Shown: positions 8,701 through 19,134 of the stretch, piece by piece
Layout: each line of letters begins with the position of its first letter
Position numbering within the stretch: position 1 is the stretch's first letter
Source of the DNA: Angomonas deanei
Lineage: Eukaryota > Euglenozoa > Kinetoplastea > Trypanosomatida > Trypanosomatidae
Assembly: GCA_903995115.1 (NCBI GenBank)
Contig: LR877146.1
Span: forward strand, 496,001-560,000
Direction: 5' to 3'
DNA length: 64,000 nt
The notes under the pieces: generated by a model
What the model saw: only the letters and a program-made list of their open reading frames with translations
Databases searched by the model: none
What the model was told of the DNA's origin: nothing
Made by a program: the position numbers and the translations under genes

Positions 8701-9159
8701 TAAATATAATAATAGTAATACTCCTTTTCAAGGATAAAATAGAGAAACTAGTGGTTTCTTTTTAAAATTCTTTTTTTTTTTTCTATCATTGTTATGCATA
8801 AGACTGCATTGTTATTATTATTTTTACCACTTTTTTGTGGAAACGGATTAAAACTGTACCGAATTTTTGTCGTCTCTTTTTTTGTTTTAATATTACTTTT
8901 TTTAATCGACGCGATACTCCCTTTTTTACTTTTTTTTTTTGATGTATTAGTTTCGCTGACACTTTATTTTGTTTTATTATTATTATTATTTTGTTTTTTG
9001 TCCCCTACAGAGTGGCTTTTTTGTTGTTGTTGTTTTGTATTTTGCAGAACACTTTGCTTGTCTCTGTATGTATTTGTTCTTCTCTCCGTCTATCTTTATT
9101 TATTTACCGAACCGTAACACTTTCCTCAAGTATCCCATCCTTCTTCTATTTTCCTCGAG
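8701..9159. repeat. Copy of the 1640-2046 flank upstream of gene E
   Basis: AATAGTAATACTCCTTTTCA at 8710 resembles the end of the small membrane-protein gene at about 1640-1664. The following T-rich flank (CTTTTTTGTGGAAA, AAAACTGTACCG) matches 1755-1790. The duplicated unit therefore included the gene-A type 5' flank. The putative acceptor TCCCCTACAG has its AG at 9009-9010, about 150 nt before gene E. Confidence 0.5.
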
Positions 9160-10835
9160 ATGAGTGATGCTGTTCCCGCCGCCTTCCTCGCCCAGTGGAT
9201 CGCCCTGGAGGCAGAGAATAAACAGTTACGACAGCAAGTCACGGAGGGTGCCATGGAGCGGTCGGAGCTAAAACAGGAAATTAGACATCTGCAAGAAATG
9301 AACGATGCGTTAAAACGAGAGATCGGGGAGCTAAAAGAAGAGAAACACAACTACGGGGCAAAGATGAATACTATTTTTGAAAGACAGAAAAATGAGTTGG
9401 AGGAGGCGTTGAAGGATATCGCGAGGCTAAAGAAGGAGCACTCCGACTACGAGAGGGAGATGACGGCGACCATCAAGAAGGTTCAACAGGAGCTGGCTGA
9501 CGCGCTAAAGGTGGAGCGCAACGCTCTACTTGACAAGTATTACGACCTTTCCACCTGCGAGTGCGACCTCATCGGGCTCTACAAGTACTGTAAGGTCTAT
9601 CGTGTCCCAGAGGACGTGCGGCGGAGCGTGCTGGCCGAGGATACCCGTAAGGAACTGACGCTGCCGGCCACGCTGGAGGAGGACCTACGCGGTGGCAGCG
9701 TGAGAGAGTTTCTAGAGAGGATGGTGGTACCTCTCCCAGAGCTGAAGACTGTCATAGGGAATTATGATATAGCGGCTCACTTCTACGTACAGTACAAGAA
9801 GGGTATTGTTCCTTTACCCTTGTTGAAGTCCTACTGCACGGGGTATGGTAACAAAACGTTTTACAACTTTACGAAGGAGTCCCTCTTCAAGCCGTCACCG
9901 CCGTGGGGACGTGCCTAGAGTATTTCACCACGGTCTTGCCGCTCCTACCTGGTGTCACAAGTGTTGGGTTCCCCCTCTGTAAGGACTGTACTCTACCGGA
10001 GGACCCTGGCACCATGATTGGGGGTGGCAGCGTCGGAGAGTTCCTTACGACGGTCGTGGACCTGCTGCCGGAGCCGAAGCGCGTCACCGGATTTTTTGAT
10101 AGCGTGGAAAGTTGCTATGTACAACACAAGAAGGGTATTGTTCCTTTACCAGTCTTACAGTGGTACTGTGCCCAGTGTGGTGTTAAAGGGCAGTACAACT
10201 TCACGAAGGAGTCCCTCCTCACCGTCACCGCCGTGGGGACGTGTCTAGAGTATTTCACCACGGTCTTGCCGCTCCTACCTGGGGTGACGAGTGTGGACTT
10301 CTCGAATATAGGGCGGTACACGTTACCCGAGGACCGTCGCACCATGATTGGGGGCGGCAGCGTGGGAGAGTTCCTTACGACGGTCGTGGACCTGCTGCCG
10401 GAGCCGAAGTGTGTTAGAGGTTTCTACCAGTACCCTCATGAGTGGTATCTCGCCTATAAGGCCGGGGATATTTCCCACGACGTACTGAGAGCGATTTGCG
10501 AGGAGCGGGGCCACGATTGGCTGCCCGTGGGCACCTCAGAGGAACTGTCTGCTGGTATACCGCTAGGAGACTACTGTGAGGTTATGTTGCCGCTCTTACC
10601 AAGTGTCAATCGTATTATTGTAGGACGGGAGGTAGATAACATCGACTGGTGTGCCACGCTGCCGGAAAGGATTACGATGGTGGACGTCAACAGTTGTACT
10701 GCTATTAAGGATTTCACCCCACTGTTGGCCATGAAGGGATTGAGGCACGTCTCGTCTAATAAGGACACCAATCCGTCATTTAAGACCATCATAGACCAAT
10801 TGAAGAATAAAGGTGTGACAGTGCAGGAGAGGTAA
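9160..10835 (+). pseudogene. Coiled-coil/leucine-rich-like family, copy E, extra repeat and frameshift
   Basis: The gene begins MSDAVPAAFLAQW and has a slightly longer coiled coil (ALEAENKQLRQQV added near residue 15). The first frame (9160-9918) ends because of a 2-nt insertion near 9893, where the paralogues read TCCCTCCTCACCGTCACC. The second frame (9903-10835) then runs to the normal end, KNKGVTVQER. Apart from that break, E is longer than its paralogues. A unit of about 330 nt (110 residues) from VQYKKGIVPLPLLK through DLLPEPK is present twice, and the second unit carries the FDSVESCYVQ variant of gene C. Unequal crossing-over between copies explains this. Either real decay or a consensus error may underlie the frameshift. 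Confidence 0.65.
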
Positions 10836-11419
10836 TTGTTATGACAAGTGAGACGTGTGTGGTCCATCCCACCCAGTACGACTACAATAAGGAATGGACA
10901 GATGTCGTGCGACCCTGTCACGGTTTTCTTATTTATTCATTTTAATTTGTATATATTTGAGGAGTTTTGATTTCTCAAGTAAAAAACAAAAAAAAAGAGG
11001 GGGAATCAAAGTATAATAAAGTAAAAAATGAACAAAAACGAAATAAATCAATACAAAAACAAAAACTAAACAAATATAAAAATCACTGTAGAGATAAATG
11101 AATGACGGTATGACATTTTTTGAAAAGCAACCTGGCCCCTTTTTTTTTTTTTACGATAAAAACAAAAAGTAAAAATGAAAGTATTAATTCATTTCAAAGG
11201 TAAAAAAGAATATAACTGAGACAGCCTTTCTTTTTTTTTTTCTTTATTTGAGGCTTATTTAAATTACTACCAATAGAACTTCGGTTTTGTGTACCACACT
11301 AAAACAAAAAAAAGAAATGAATTATCGTCCTGATTCTCATCACCATTTTTCCCCCTCCACTTCATCTTTAGAAATTAAAAAAACAAAACAAAACTATTTA
11401 TTTATCGAAAATAATAATA
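10836..11419. other. Spacer: partial 3' element, then A/T homopolymers
   Basis: The family 3' element is recognisable from about 10848 to 10918 and is then cut off. The rest is A/T-rich with poly-A and poly-T runs and a pyrimidine-rich stretch (11225-11250 and 11345-11370) before the next ATG. I see no gene. Confidence 0.4.
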
Positions 11420-12508
11420 ATGCAACGCACTATAAAAGTTGGCATTCTCGGCTTCGGTTTCGTCGGCCAAGGCGTCTACAACATTATCCAGGAAAAACAA
11501 ACTGCCTATCAGCAATATAAGACACTAAACATACAAGTGCACAAGATACTGGTGAAGGACCTCTCCAAGGCGGAACGCACCTTACCGGAAAATTTCGACA
11601 AAACGTTATTAACGGACCAGTTTTCGGATTTCTTTCCATCTTTTTCGGAAAATAATGAAAATGAAAATACTAACGATAATCCGAATGCGTTGGATTATAT
11701 TTTTGAGTGTACCGTCGGGGAGCAGCCAGCCCTGCAATACCTCACGTATGCACTTCAACAACAGGTGTCCGTCATTACCGCGAATAAAGTCATGTTTGCT
11801 GCCCACGGTGTGGCCCTGCAGCAACTGGCCGACCGCGTTCATCAAAACAATAATAATAATAAAAGAGTGTTGGTGGGGTATGAGGCCACCGTCGCCGGTG
11901 GAATTCCGATTATCAAAACCATTCAGAGAATGTTACCAACACAGTCCGTCACCAAGATCGAGGGCATTCTCAACGGCACCACGAACTTTATCCTAACCGA
12001 CTTGCGGGAAAATATTCAAAACCACAAACGTTATGCAGAAAGTTTGAAAGAGGCGCAGGAAAAGGGGTACGCGGAGGCCGACCCGACCAACGACGTCAGC
12101 GGGAAAGATGCCTTTTATAAATTAATGATTTTATCGCAGTTGTGTTTTGACAAGATGCCGAAATGGGAAGAAGTAGAATTGATTGGGATTGAAACGATTT
12201 CACCAGAAATGATAAACACGGCCATGGAGGACGGCGGAAAGTGCTACCGACACGTCGCCTGCATTGAAAGGAAAATAATTTCAAATAATGAAAAGGAAGA
12301 AGAAGTGTTGGTGGCCTCCGTCAGACCGCTGTTGGTGTCGCCCTCGCACGCCTTGTATAATATTAACGGCAGTACCAACGCGGTGGCGGTGCACACCGAC
12401 TACCTATCCTGTGTGACCATGGTCGGCCCAGGGGCAGGGAGCTACCCCACCGGGTCGGCCATGCTGGAGGACCTGCTGTACATGGAAACTTTACAGCGAG
12501 GATACTAA
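11420..12508 (+). CDS. Homoserine dehydrogenase
   Basis: The enzyme reduces aspartate semialdehyde to homoserine with NAD(P)H, the branch point toward threonine and methionine. The 362-residue length fits the short, ACT-less type (yeast Hom6 is about 360). Visible landmarks are the Rossmann glycines GFGFVGQG at 11-18, ANKVMF at 121-126 and EATVAGGIP at 155-163. NGTTNFIL lies at 185-192 and EADPTNDVSGKDAFYK at 219-234. By family comparison K123, E219, D230 and K234 correspond to the catalytic and substrate-binding residues. The C-terminal core has NAVAVHTDYLSC and GPGAGSYPTGSAMLEDLL. Two Asn-rich inserts (about 78-88 and 143-147) are encoded by AAT/AAC. No mitochondrial or glycosomal signal is seen, so it is probably cytosolic. 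Its 3' end was copied to 8111-8508. Confidence 0.93.
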   Translation: MQRTIKVGILGFGFVGQGVYNIIQEKQTAYQQYKTLNIQVHKILVKDLSKAERTLPENFDKTLLTDQFSDFFPSFSENNENENTNDNPNALDYIFECTVGEQPALQYLTYALQQQVSVITANKVMFAAHGVALQQLADRVHQNNNNNKRVLVGYEATVAGGIPIIKTIQRMLPTQSVTKIEGILNGTTNFILTDLRENIQNHKRYAESLKEAQEKGYAEADPTNDVSGKDAFYKLMILSQLCFDKMPKWEEVELIGIETISPEMINTAMEDGGKCYRHVACIERKIISNNEKEEEVLVASVRPLLVSPSHALYNINGSTNAVAVHTDYLSCVTMVGPGAGSYPTGSAMLEDLLYMETLQRGY

Positions 12509-12755
12509 TGAATAAATAATAATAATAATAATTAAATTTGAAAAAAATAATTAAATACTGAAGTCTATCGAACATATTATTATTTTTTTTTTTTATTTTT
12601 TTTTTTACTAGTAATGGAGTTTTTTGCGGTAGAGTGGTTGGAAAGGTCAATCCATATTTTTTTTTTCTCTGTTCCCCTTTTTTTTTTAAGAAACTACAAA
12701 AAAAAAAATAGATTTTTATTAGAAAACAAAACAACAATTATTTCCAATAGAATGA
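12509..12755. other. Spacer, AAT run then poly-T
   Basis: An AAT run follows the stop codon, then poly-T and poly-A tracts. Nothing gene-like is seen. Confidence 0.35.
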
Positions 12756-15522
12756 ATGAGAAGGTGTATCCTACGTTATAATAGAAATAATAATAACTAT
12801 CCGGAAAAGAATATTATTGCTTTACTCCAACAATTAAACAATAATCATTATAATAAATAAAAGTTTTAAAAACAAAGAAGCTTATTTTAATTCTCTTTTT
12901 CATCCGTATTTTCATAAAAATAATCATAATTGGAGAAATGCGATTTATTTTATCGAAACGGCCAAAATAATTTCTCAAAATAATAATAATAATAATAATC
13001 AAAAAAATGAAAATCATAAAAATCATTATTTTTTATTATCCGTGTATGCTTATTTATTATCGCACGTCACTAGCCAAGTCCCTAGCGAACAGTGGCGGCT
13101 GACCGTGCGTTGGTTAATCGACTATCATGAAAATAAAAATAAATTTTTAAAACATAATGAAAATAAAAATAGTTTTCCAAAAGAATTATCCTTACTTTCG
13201 ACGAGTACGTTATTATTTCATATTAGTTGTGCCATACGGGAACAGCATAAAAATAAAAATAATAATAATTTTAAAAATAAAAAATATAAAAATAACAATA
13301 ATTATATAACTAATAATAATAATAATTATTATCATTCTGATTTTTGGAAAATATCGATTGAGTTATTCCAACATTTATATCAATTTCAAAATCAAAAAAA
13401 TAAAAATAAAAATTTTGAAAATATAAATAATATTATTCGACGCTGTAGTCACACGTTAGTCATTAATTTATTATACGAAAACAAATGGGACTTGGCGTTC
13501 TATTATTATCAGCAATTATTATTATTTTCCAAAAATAATAATAATAATAATAATGAAACGCATTCTCTTTTTGTATTGGAAGCCAAAAATGAATTTCAAA
13601 ATAAAAAAATAGAAAATAACGAAAATAAAAATAATAATTTCTATTTTAATAAAAATATAAACATGACCTCTCTTTATAGTACAAGCACCCTTCTCGTCCA
13701 AGTCTTGGCAAATAATAATAATGAAAAAAATGAAAATAATTCTGAAAATTTTGAAAATAAGAATAATAATATTCATGAAATTATAAAATTAGTGCATATT
13801 TGGTTACGATTATTATCAATTCAATATTCTATTTTACTTTCCAAAAATAAAAATAATAATTCTGAAAAAAATAATAATAATTCTGAAAATAAAAATAATA
13901 ATAATTCTAAAATGAAAATAATAGAATTACAGAAACACTGGGGGACCACTATCTCGATTGCGCTTTATGAAATCACGAAACAATTATTATTATTAAATAA
14001 TAATTTTGAAAATAATAATTTTTTTTTGGTGTTTCAAACCATCGAAACCATTTTGGAAAATATGATTCCTAAAAACAATATAAATAAAAATAAAAATGAA
14101 AATAATAATAATAATTTAATAAATTTTCCCATTGTGTTATTAGACGGTCATTTTTTAGCAGCGATTGAACTTTTTTCCGAATATGAAAAAAAAATTAATA
14201 AAAATTTAAAAAATGAAAATTTAAAAAGTGAATTATTATTGCAATTTGCGATAAAACATCATTTATTCAATCCTTTTAAGTTAATAAGAGGAAAACTATC
14301 CAAAACGTACAAAAATAAAAATAATAATTATAATAATAATAAAATAAATAATTTTGAAAATGAAAATAATAATAATAATGATAACTGGTTAGATGCACTT
14401 TTTATTTTTAAAAATGCAATTTTAAATAAAAATAATAATTTATTATTTTCTAAAAATGAAATTTTGATGATTCGTCAACTTTTATTATTAAATGGAAATG
14501 AAACGAATATTTTTTCTATTTTGAAAGAATTACAAATTTTGGAACATAAAATAAAACATAAAAATGAAAATAATAATAATAATTTTAATTTTCGATTAAA
14601 AAGTGAAACAGAAGTGGAAATTATATTTTCAAAATTATTATTATTAAAAAATAAAAATAATAATAATAATAATAATAGTTTATTTCAATTTTGTTTATCC
14701 ATTCTAAAGGAGAATTACAATGAATATTTTCAACTTTGTTTTTTAGAAAATGAAAATGAAAATAAAAACGAAAATTTTATTTTAAAAAATAAAAATAATA
14801 ATAATAAAGAAATAAAAGTTCCTACGATCCAAACCATTTCAATTTTATTAAAAAAAGCATTTTTATTTCATCATAATGAAAATAATAATAAAATGAAAAA
14901 TAATAATGAAAACAATTATTTTATTTCATGGCAAATTGCGTTACGACTCGTATTTTATTTAAATCATAATAATAAAAATAAACATTTATTATTCGATAAA
15001 ATGATAAACGATATATTTTTTTCTGAAAATAATAATAAAAATAAAAATAATAATAAATTATTATTATTTCCGTTGGATAATATAAATAGAATTAATCGAA
15101 CTTTATTTTCTCCGATCAAAGAAAATAATAATAAAAATAATAATTTAACGTTTAAAGAAAAATTTGTCGACGGAAAAAAAAACGAAAATGATGAAAAAAA
15201 TATAATTTTATTATTTTCGAATTTGGCAAATTATATCGATTCACAAAATGAAAATGAAAATAATTGGACCAAAAAAATATTATTTTCACTTTTTTTTAAT
15301 TTTCATTTTATCAGTGAAAAATTATTATTAAATGTGAATTTAAAAGAATTAATCGAAACTATTATTTTTAACGTTTCTTTTTTTCGATTTTTGGAGGCGA
15401 AAACATTTTTTTATGTTTTACAAAAATATAATAAAAATGAAACCATAAAAAGAAGAATTTTATTCATTTATTCTTTAATTATTATTCGTCATTTTTATTT
15501 GACTCAAATCAATAAAAAATAA
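12756..15522 (+). CDS. Very large Asn/Lys-rich helical-repeat (possibly PPR-like) protein, main part
   Basis: The main open stretch runs from 12838 to 15522 without a stop, but it has no ATG near its start. A plausible N-terminus begins at the ATG at 12756 (MRRCILRYNRNNNNYPEKNI) in another frame, with a switch near 12855. Remove the many AAT/AAA/GAA-encoded Asn, Lys and Glu inserts and what remains is short helical blocks of hydrophobic and Trp-rich sequence. Examples are WKISIELFQHLYQF, WDLAFYYYQQLLLF, WLDALFIFKNAIL and SWQIALRLVFYL. This W--A/I---F rhythm resembles pentatricopeptide repeat proteins of kinetoplastid mitochondria, but I cannot show the 35-residue register. Base composition is extremely AT-rich compared with the flanking tandem families. 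It could be a functional gene with consensus indels, or a decaying gene. Confidence 0.5.
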
Positions 15523-15539
15523 TAATAAAATAAATAATA

Positions 15540-17022
15540 ATAATTTTACAATTATTATAAACGATTCGATTTGGGATTTTTTAACCGAATTTGAAAATAA
15601 TAAAAATAATAATGAAAAAAATAAAAATAATAATAAATTTATGTTTGATAATAATTATATAAAAAACAATAATCGTCCCTCGACTGACTTCACTGTTTGA
15701 GAATAATAATAAAATAAAGAATAATAATGAAAATAATAATAATCCTTTATTATTATTTTCCTTTTTAGAGTCCATCCCGCTGTCTATTCACTGTGCATTT
15801 TTAAAAATAATTTCTTATAATAATAATAATAAAAATAATAAATTTATGTTTTGGGAATTGACGAATCTTTACTTAAAATCTTTATTTTTATGGGATAAGG
15901 ATCGATTACTTTTTTTAATGCATAATAATAATAATAATTTAAATTTAAATATAAATTTAGAAAAATATTTGTATAATCTATTATTCGAAGCGCTAGTGAC
16001 GTTAACGTCTTTTTTTCCGGAAAATAATAATAATCATTTAAATAATAATAAAGAAAAGGAATATTTTGAAAAAACAATCGATATTGGTGTACATTTATTA
16101 AAAACTTTTCTCAAACCAAAAAAAAATATAAAAAAAAATAAATAATAATAATTTTATTATTATTCCTCAAACCGTCATGTTATTATCGAATCAAATAGAT
16201 CGATTACTCCCAAAAATAAATAAAAATGAAATTCATAATAATAATTTTGAAAATAATAATTTTCTTCGTTTCTGTCTGGCAAAACATTTATTCCTTTATT
16301 TATATGAAAATATTTCGATTTTATTTGGAAAATAATAAAAATAATAATAAAATCGATTTTATTTTTTTATATGCTTTACTAAAACTGTGTTGTCGTGTGT
16401 CGGAGTACGAAACGTATTTTCATAAAAATAAAAATAATGAAAATAAAAAAATAGAATTATTATTAGTACAATTAGAAAATGAAACATTTATAAATAATAA
16501 AAATAAAATAATTATAATTTTTTAGTATTGGCGGCAGAAAATATTCTTTTTTGGCAAATTCAATTTTATAAAAATAATAAAAATAAAATTTATAATAATA
16601 ATAAAATAGATTTTAATGCTTCTTTACAATTATTATATCATATCTGTGCCGCCTGCGATGCAAAACAGAATACACATGAAAATGAAAATAAAATAATTAT
16701 AAATAACGAAAATAAAAATAAAAATAAAATGAATAATCATCATTGGTATAAGGCCATTGCCATCACTTCTCAACTCATCGAATTAGAAAAAGAAGAAAAC
16801 AAAAATAATAATGAAAATAAAAATATAAAAAATAAAAATATAAATATAAATTTTTCATCTCATTATACATTATTTCATTCCTTGTATAACTGGCAGACGG
16901 CGCTGTCTTTTTGGACTTTGATAAGGCCAAACGACGTTTTATTGGTGAATATGAAAAATAATAAAAATGAAAATAATAATGCATTAATTGCATTTGTTTT
17001 AGAGCACATGACGGCACCATAA
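15540..17022 (+). pseudogene. Continuation (C-terminal part) of the Asn/Lys-rich protein, several frames
   Basis: Coding-like sequence of the same kind continues after 15522 in changing frames. About 15540-15700 reads INDSIWDFLTEFENN, and 15702-16145 reads through ESIPLSIHCAF and FWELTNLYLKSLFLWDKDRL. A third stretch, 16146-16336, reads PQTVMLLSNQIDRLLPK. The stretch at 16340-16525 includes ALLKLCCRVSEYETYF. The last, 16528-17022, reads LLYHICAACDAK, HHWYKAIAITSQLIELE and NWQTALSFWTLIRPNDVLL and ends at EHMTAP. The blocks have the same helical, Trp-containing style as the main part, so I treat them as one gene with about five breaks, each in an AAT or A/T run. Function is not known. Confidence 0.5.
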
Positions 17023-17207
17023 AAAAAAAGAAAGAAATATATAAAAAAAGAAAAGAAAAAATATTTATTATGATTTTTATTTTTTGAATAATGAATGATG
17101 ATTATTTTTCTTATTTATGATTCTATTCCTTCTCTCTTTTATTATTATTATTTATTGTTTTTCATATTAGAAAAAAAAAAGAATTATTTATTTTATTTTT
17201 TAAAATC

Positions 17208-18386
17208 ATGAAAAAACAAATTTCTAATTCTCAAGATGACAGCATCGAAAATTTGAAAAGTGAAGTGGAAACCTTAAAACATCTACTCACGGAAAAAGAA
17301 AAGGAATTCAATCAAGAAAAAAAAGATTTTCAAACCGAAATTGAAAGTTTTTACACATCTCGTCTCGAAAATTTAGAAACCCAATTAAAAACCGAAAAAG
17401 AAAATTATGAAAATGAAATAAAAAAAAAAGAGGAAACCATCCAAAAAATGCAAGAAGAACAAAATGCCGCCGACACCACGCATCAAGAAAACCGATCCGA
17501 AATGTACATAAATAAATTTTACGATTCCTCCACTTTTAAATTTAATTTAATTTCTTTTTATAATTACGTTCGCGTGTTACGTATTTTACAAAATGACATG
17601 TTTGCAGAAAGTAAAAAAAATAAAAATGAAAAAGAAATGATTGTTCAAGTGTTAAAAATTGATTTTCGCCGAGATTTTGATATGCCGTATGAAATGGAAA
17701 AATATATTTATGAAAACGACTTGGAGCATTTTCTATCGGTGATGGTGTTATCGCTTCCCAACCTGTGTTGCGTTGATTCGAAAACTTTTTTTTATTTATT
17801 TTTATATTATGAAGAACATAAAATTTCGTTTTCCTTTTTGCAAAAATTAGGCAAACGACACACCATCAATAATTTTTCATTGAGTCATATGAGCATGGGA
17901 CGAATTTTAGAGTATTATAAAAATGAATTGGAAAAGAAAAGTGAAACAAATAAAAATTATTTAGAATTATTAAACGCCCTCACCGAAGGAGAATTAAATA
18001 CCATTTCCATTGCTATTTTTCTTTATTTTTGTTTGCCGTTGTTACCGCACGTGACGTCGTTAAGTCTGTCTTACACCCCAGTTATCAACTTTTTCTGGAT
18101 GGATTATGAAAATTTAATAAAAATTAACGAAAAAAATGAAAAAAATAGCGTAAAAAATTGTATTTTGGAAAAAATTCGAAATTTTCAGCTTTTAGAAAAC
18201 CCGTTCGACCGTTTAGAAACCATTTCGATTCAGTCTTGCGCCCATCTCACCGACAGCAAAACGTTGTTAACTTTAAAAAATTTAAAAAAAGTAGAATACA
18301 GTCGCAAGACCTATGAACACTTTGCGGAGGTGGTGAAACCATTGTTGGAGGAAAGGGGGGTGTGCGTCTGCCTGCTGAATAATTAA
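17208..18386 (+). CDS. AT-rich divergent coiled-coil/leucine-rich-like family protein
   Basis: This intact 392-residue protein has a long charged coiled coil at about residues 8-95. The globular part aligns by eye with genes A-E: FYDSSTFKFNLISFYNYVRVLRI matches YFNLSTCQCDLIGLYKYCKVYRV. LEHFLSVMVLSLPNL matches REFLEWMVVPLPEL, and YFCLPLLPHVTSLSL matches YFTTVLPLLGGVTSV. The final LLTLKNLKKVEYSRKTYEHFAEVVKPLLEERGVCV matches LLAMKGLRQVDYNESTNRSFKTIIGLLKKKGVSV. It is therefore a distant relative, coded in AT-rich DNA, while A-E are GC-rich. The conserved spacing supports a real fold made of leucine-rich-like units. Its partner and role are unknown. The last exon-like end is copied just downstream. 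Confidence 0.75.
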   Translation: MKKQISNSQDDSIENLKSEVETLKHLLTEKEKEFNQEKKDFQTEIESFYTSRLENLETQLKTEKENYENEIKKKEETIQKMQEEQNAADTTHQENRSEMYINKFYDSSTFKFNLISFYNYVRVLRILQNDMFAESKKNKNEKEMIVQVLKIDFRRDFDMPYEMEKYIYENDLEHFLSVMVLSLPNLCCVDSKTFFYLFLYYEEHKISFSFLQKLGKRHTINNFSLSHMSMGRILEYYKNELEKKSETNKNYLELLNALTEGELNTISIAIFLYFCLPLLPHVTSLSLSYTPVINFFWMDYENLIKINEKNEKNSVKNCILEKIRNFQLLENPFDRLETISIQSCAHLTDSKTLLTLKNLKKVEYSRKTYEHFAEVVKPLLEERGVCVCLLNN

Positions 18387-18512
18387 TAAATAATAATTTA
18401 AAAAAAATATATATTATTGTTTCTCATTTTTAAATAAAAACTGAAATCAGAAATAAAAATAATGATGATATTTGAACTTTTCATTTATTTTTCAGAAAAT
18501 TCCGTATCACAA
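18387..18512. other. Short spacer before the copied tail
   Basis: AT-rich sequence without an open frame of note. Confidence 0.3.
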
Positions 18513-18640
18513 AAACGTTATTAGCATTAAAAAATTTAAAAAAAGTAGAATACAGTCGCAAGACCAATGAACACTTTGCGGAGGTGGTGAAACCATTGTT
18601 GGAGGAAAGGGGGGTGTGCGTCTGCCTGCTGAATAATTAA
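18513..18640 (+). pseudogene. Copied C-terminal fragment of the 17208 gene
   Basis: About 130 nt repeat the last 42 codons and stop of the preceding gene almost perfectly (LKNLKKVEYSRKT to VCVCLLNN). Only a few substitutions are seen, for example Tyr to Asn after SRKT. No start or upstream part is present, so this is a truncated duplicate and not a gene. Its near-identity indicates a recent duplication or continuing conversion. Confidence 0.75.
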
Positions 18641-19134
18641 TGAAAATAAAAATAATTATTATTATTTAAAAAAAAAAGTATTTTTACTTTTTTTTGTTCT
18701 CATTTTTATATTTTATATATCGCTCTCATTTTTTTATGTGTTTTCATATCATTGTGAAGATGCATTATTTTAAAAAAATAGAAAAATAAATTAAAAAAAA
18801 TAATAATATTTGTTTTTGGTTTGGTGTTTTTTTTTTTTGATGATTTCTGTTTGTATTTTAATTCTCTTTTTCTCTTTCATTTTTTTATTATTATAAGATC
18901 GACAGTTAAGGACGATCTTTTTTATTATTATTATTTTCTTTTTTTTTTTTTGAATTATTTTCAATTTTTCTTTTTTTGATTTTTTTTTTTCATTGCACTT
19001 TCCTTTTTAGTATTATTATTATTATTCTGTTAGGAAAAATAATAATAATAATAAGTTTTATACGTTTTCATCCCCTTCTTTTTTTTTTTTTGTTTATAAA
19101 AAAAAAAAAAAAAAAAAATTAAATAAAAAAAAAA
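18641..19134. other. Spacer of A/T homopolymers
   Basis: Poly-T, poly-A and ATT runs. It ends in two A runs immediately before the next ATG. No gene is seen. Confidence 0.35.

Noticed and set aside
12756-17022. Reassigned stop codons (as known in Blastocrithidia) as an explanation for the broken Asn-rich gene.
   Set aside because: Coding-like sequence continues in different frames, so a stop reassignment would not restore it. Other genes end normally at TAA, TGA or TAG without in-frame stops.
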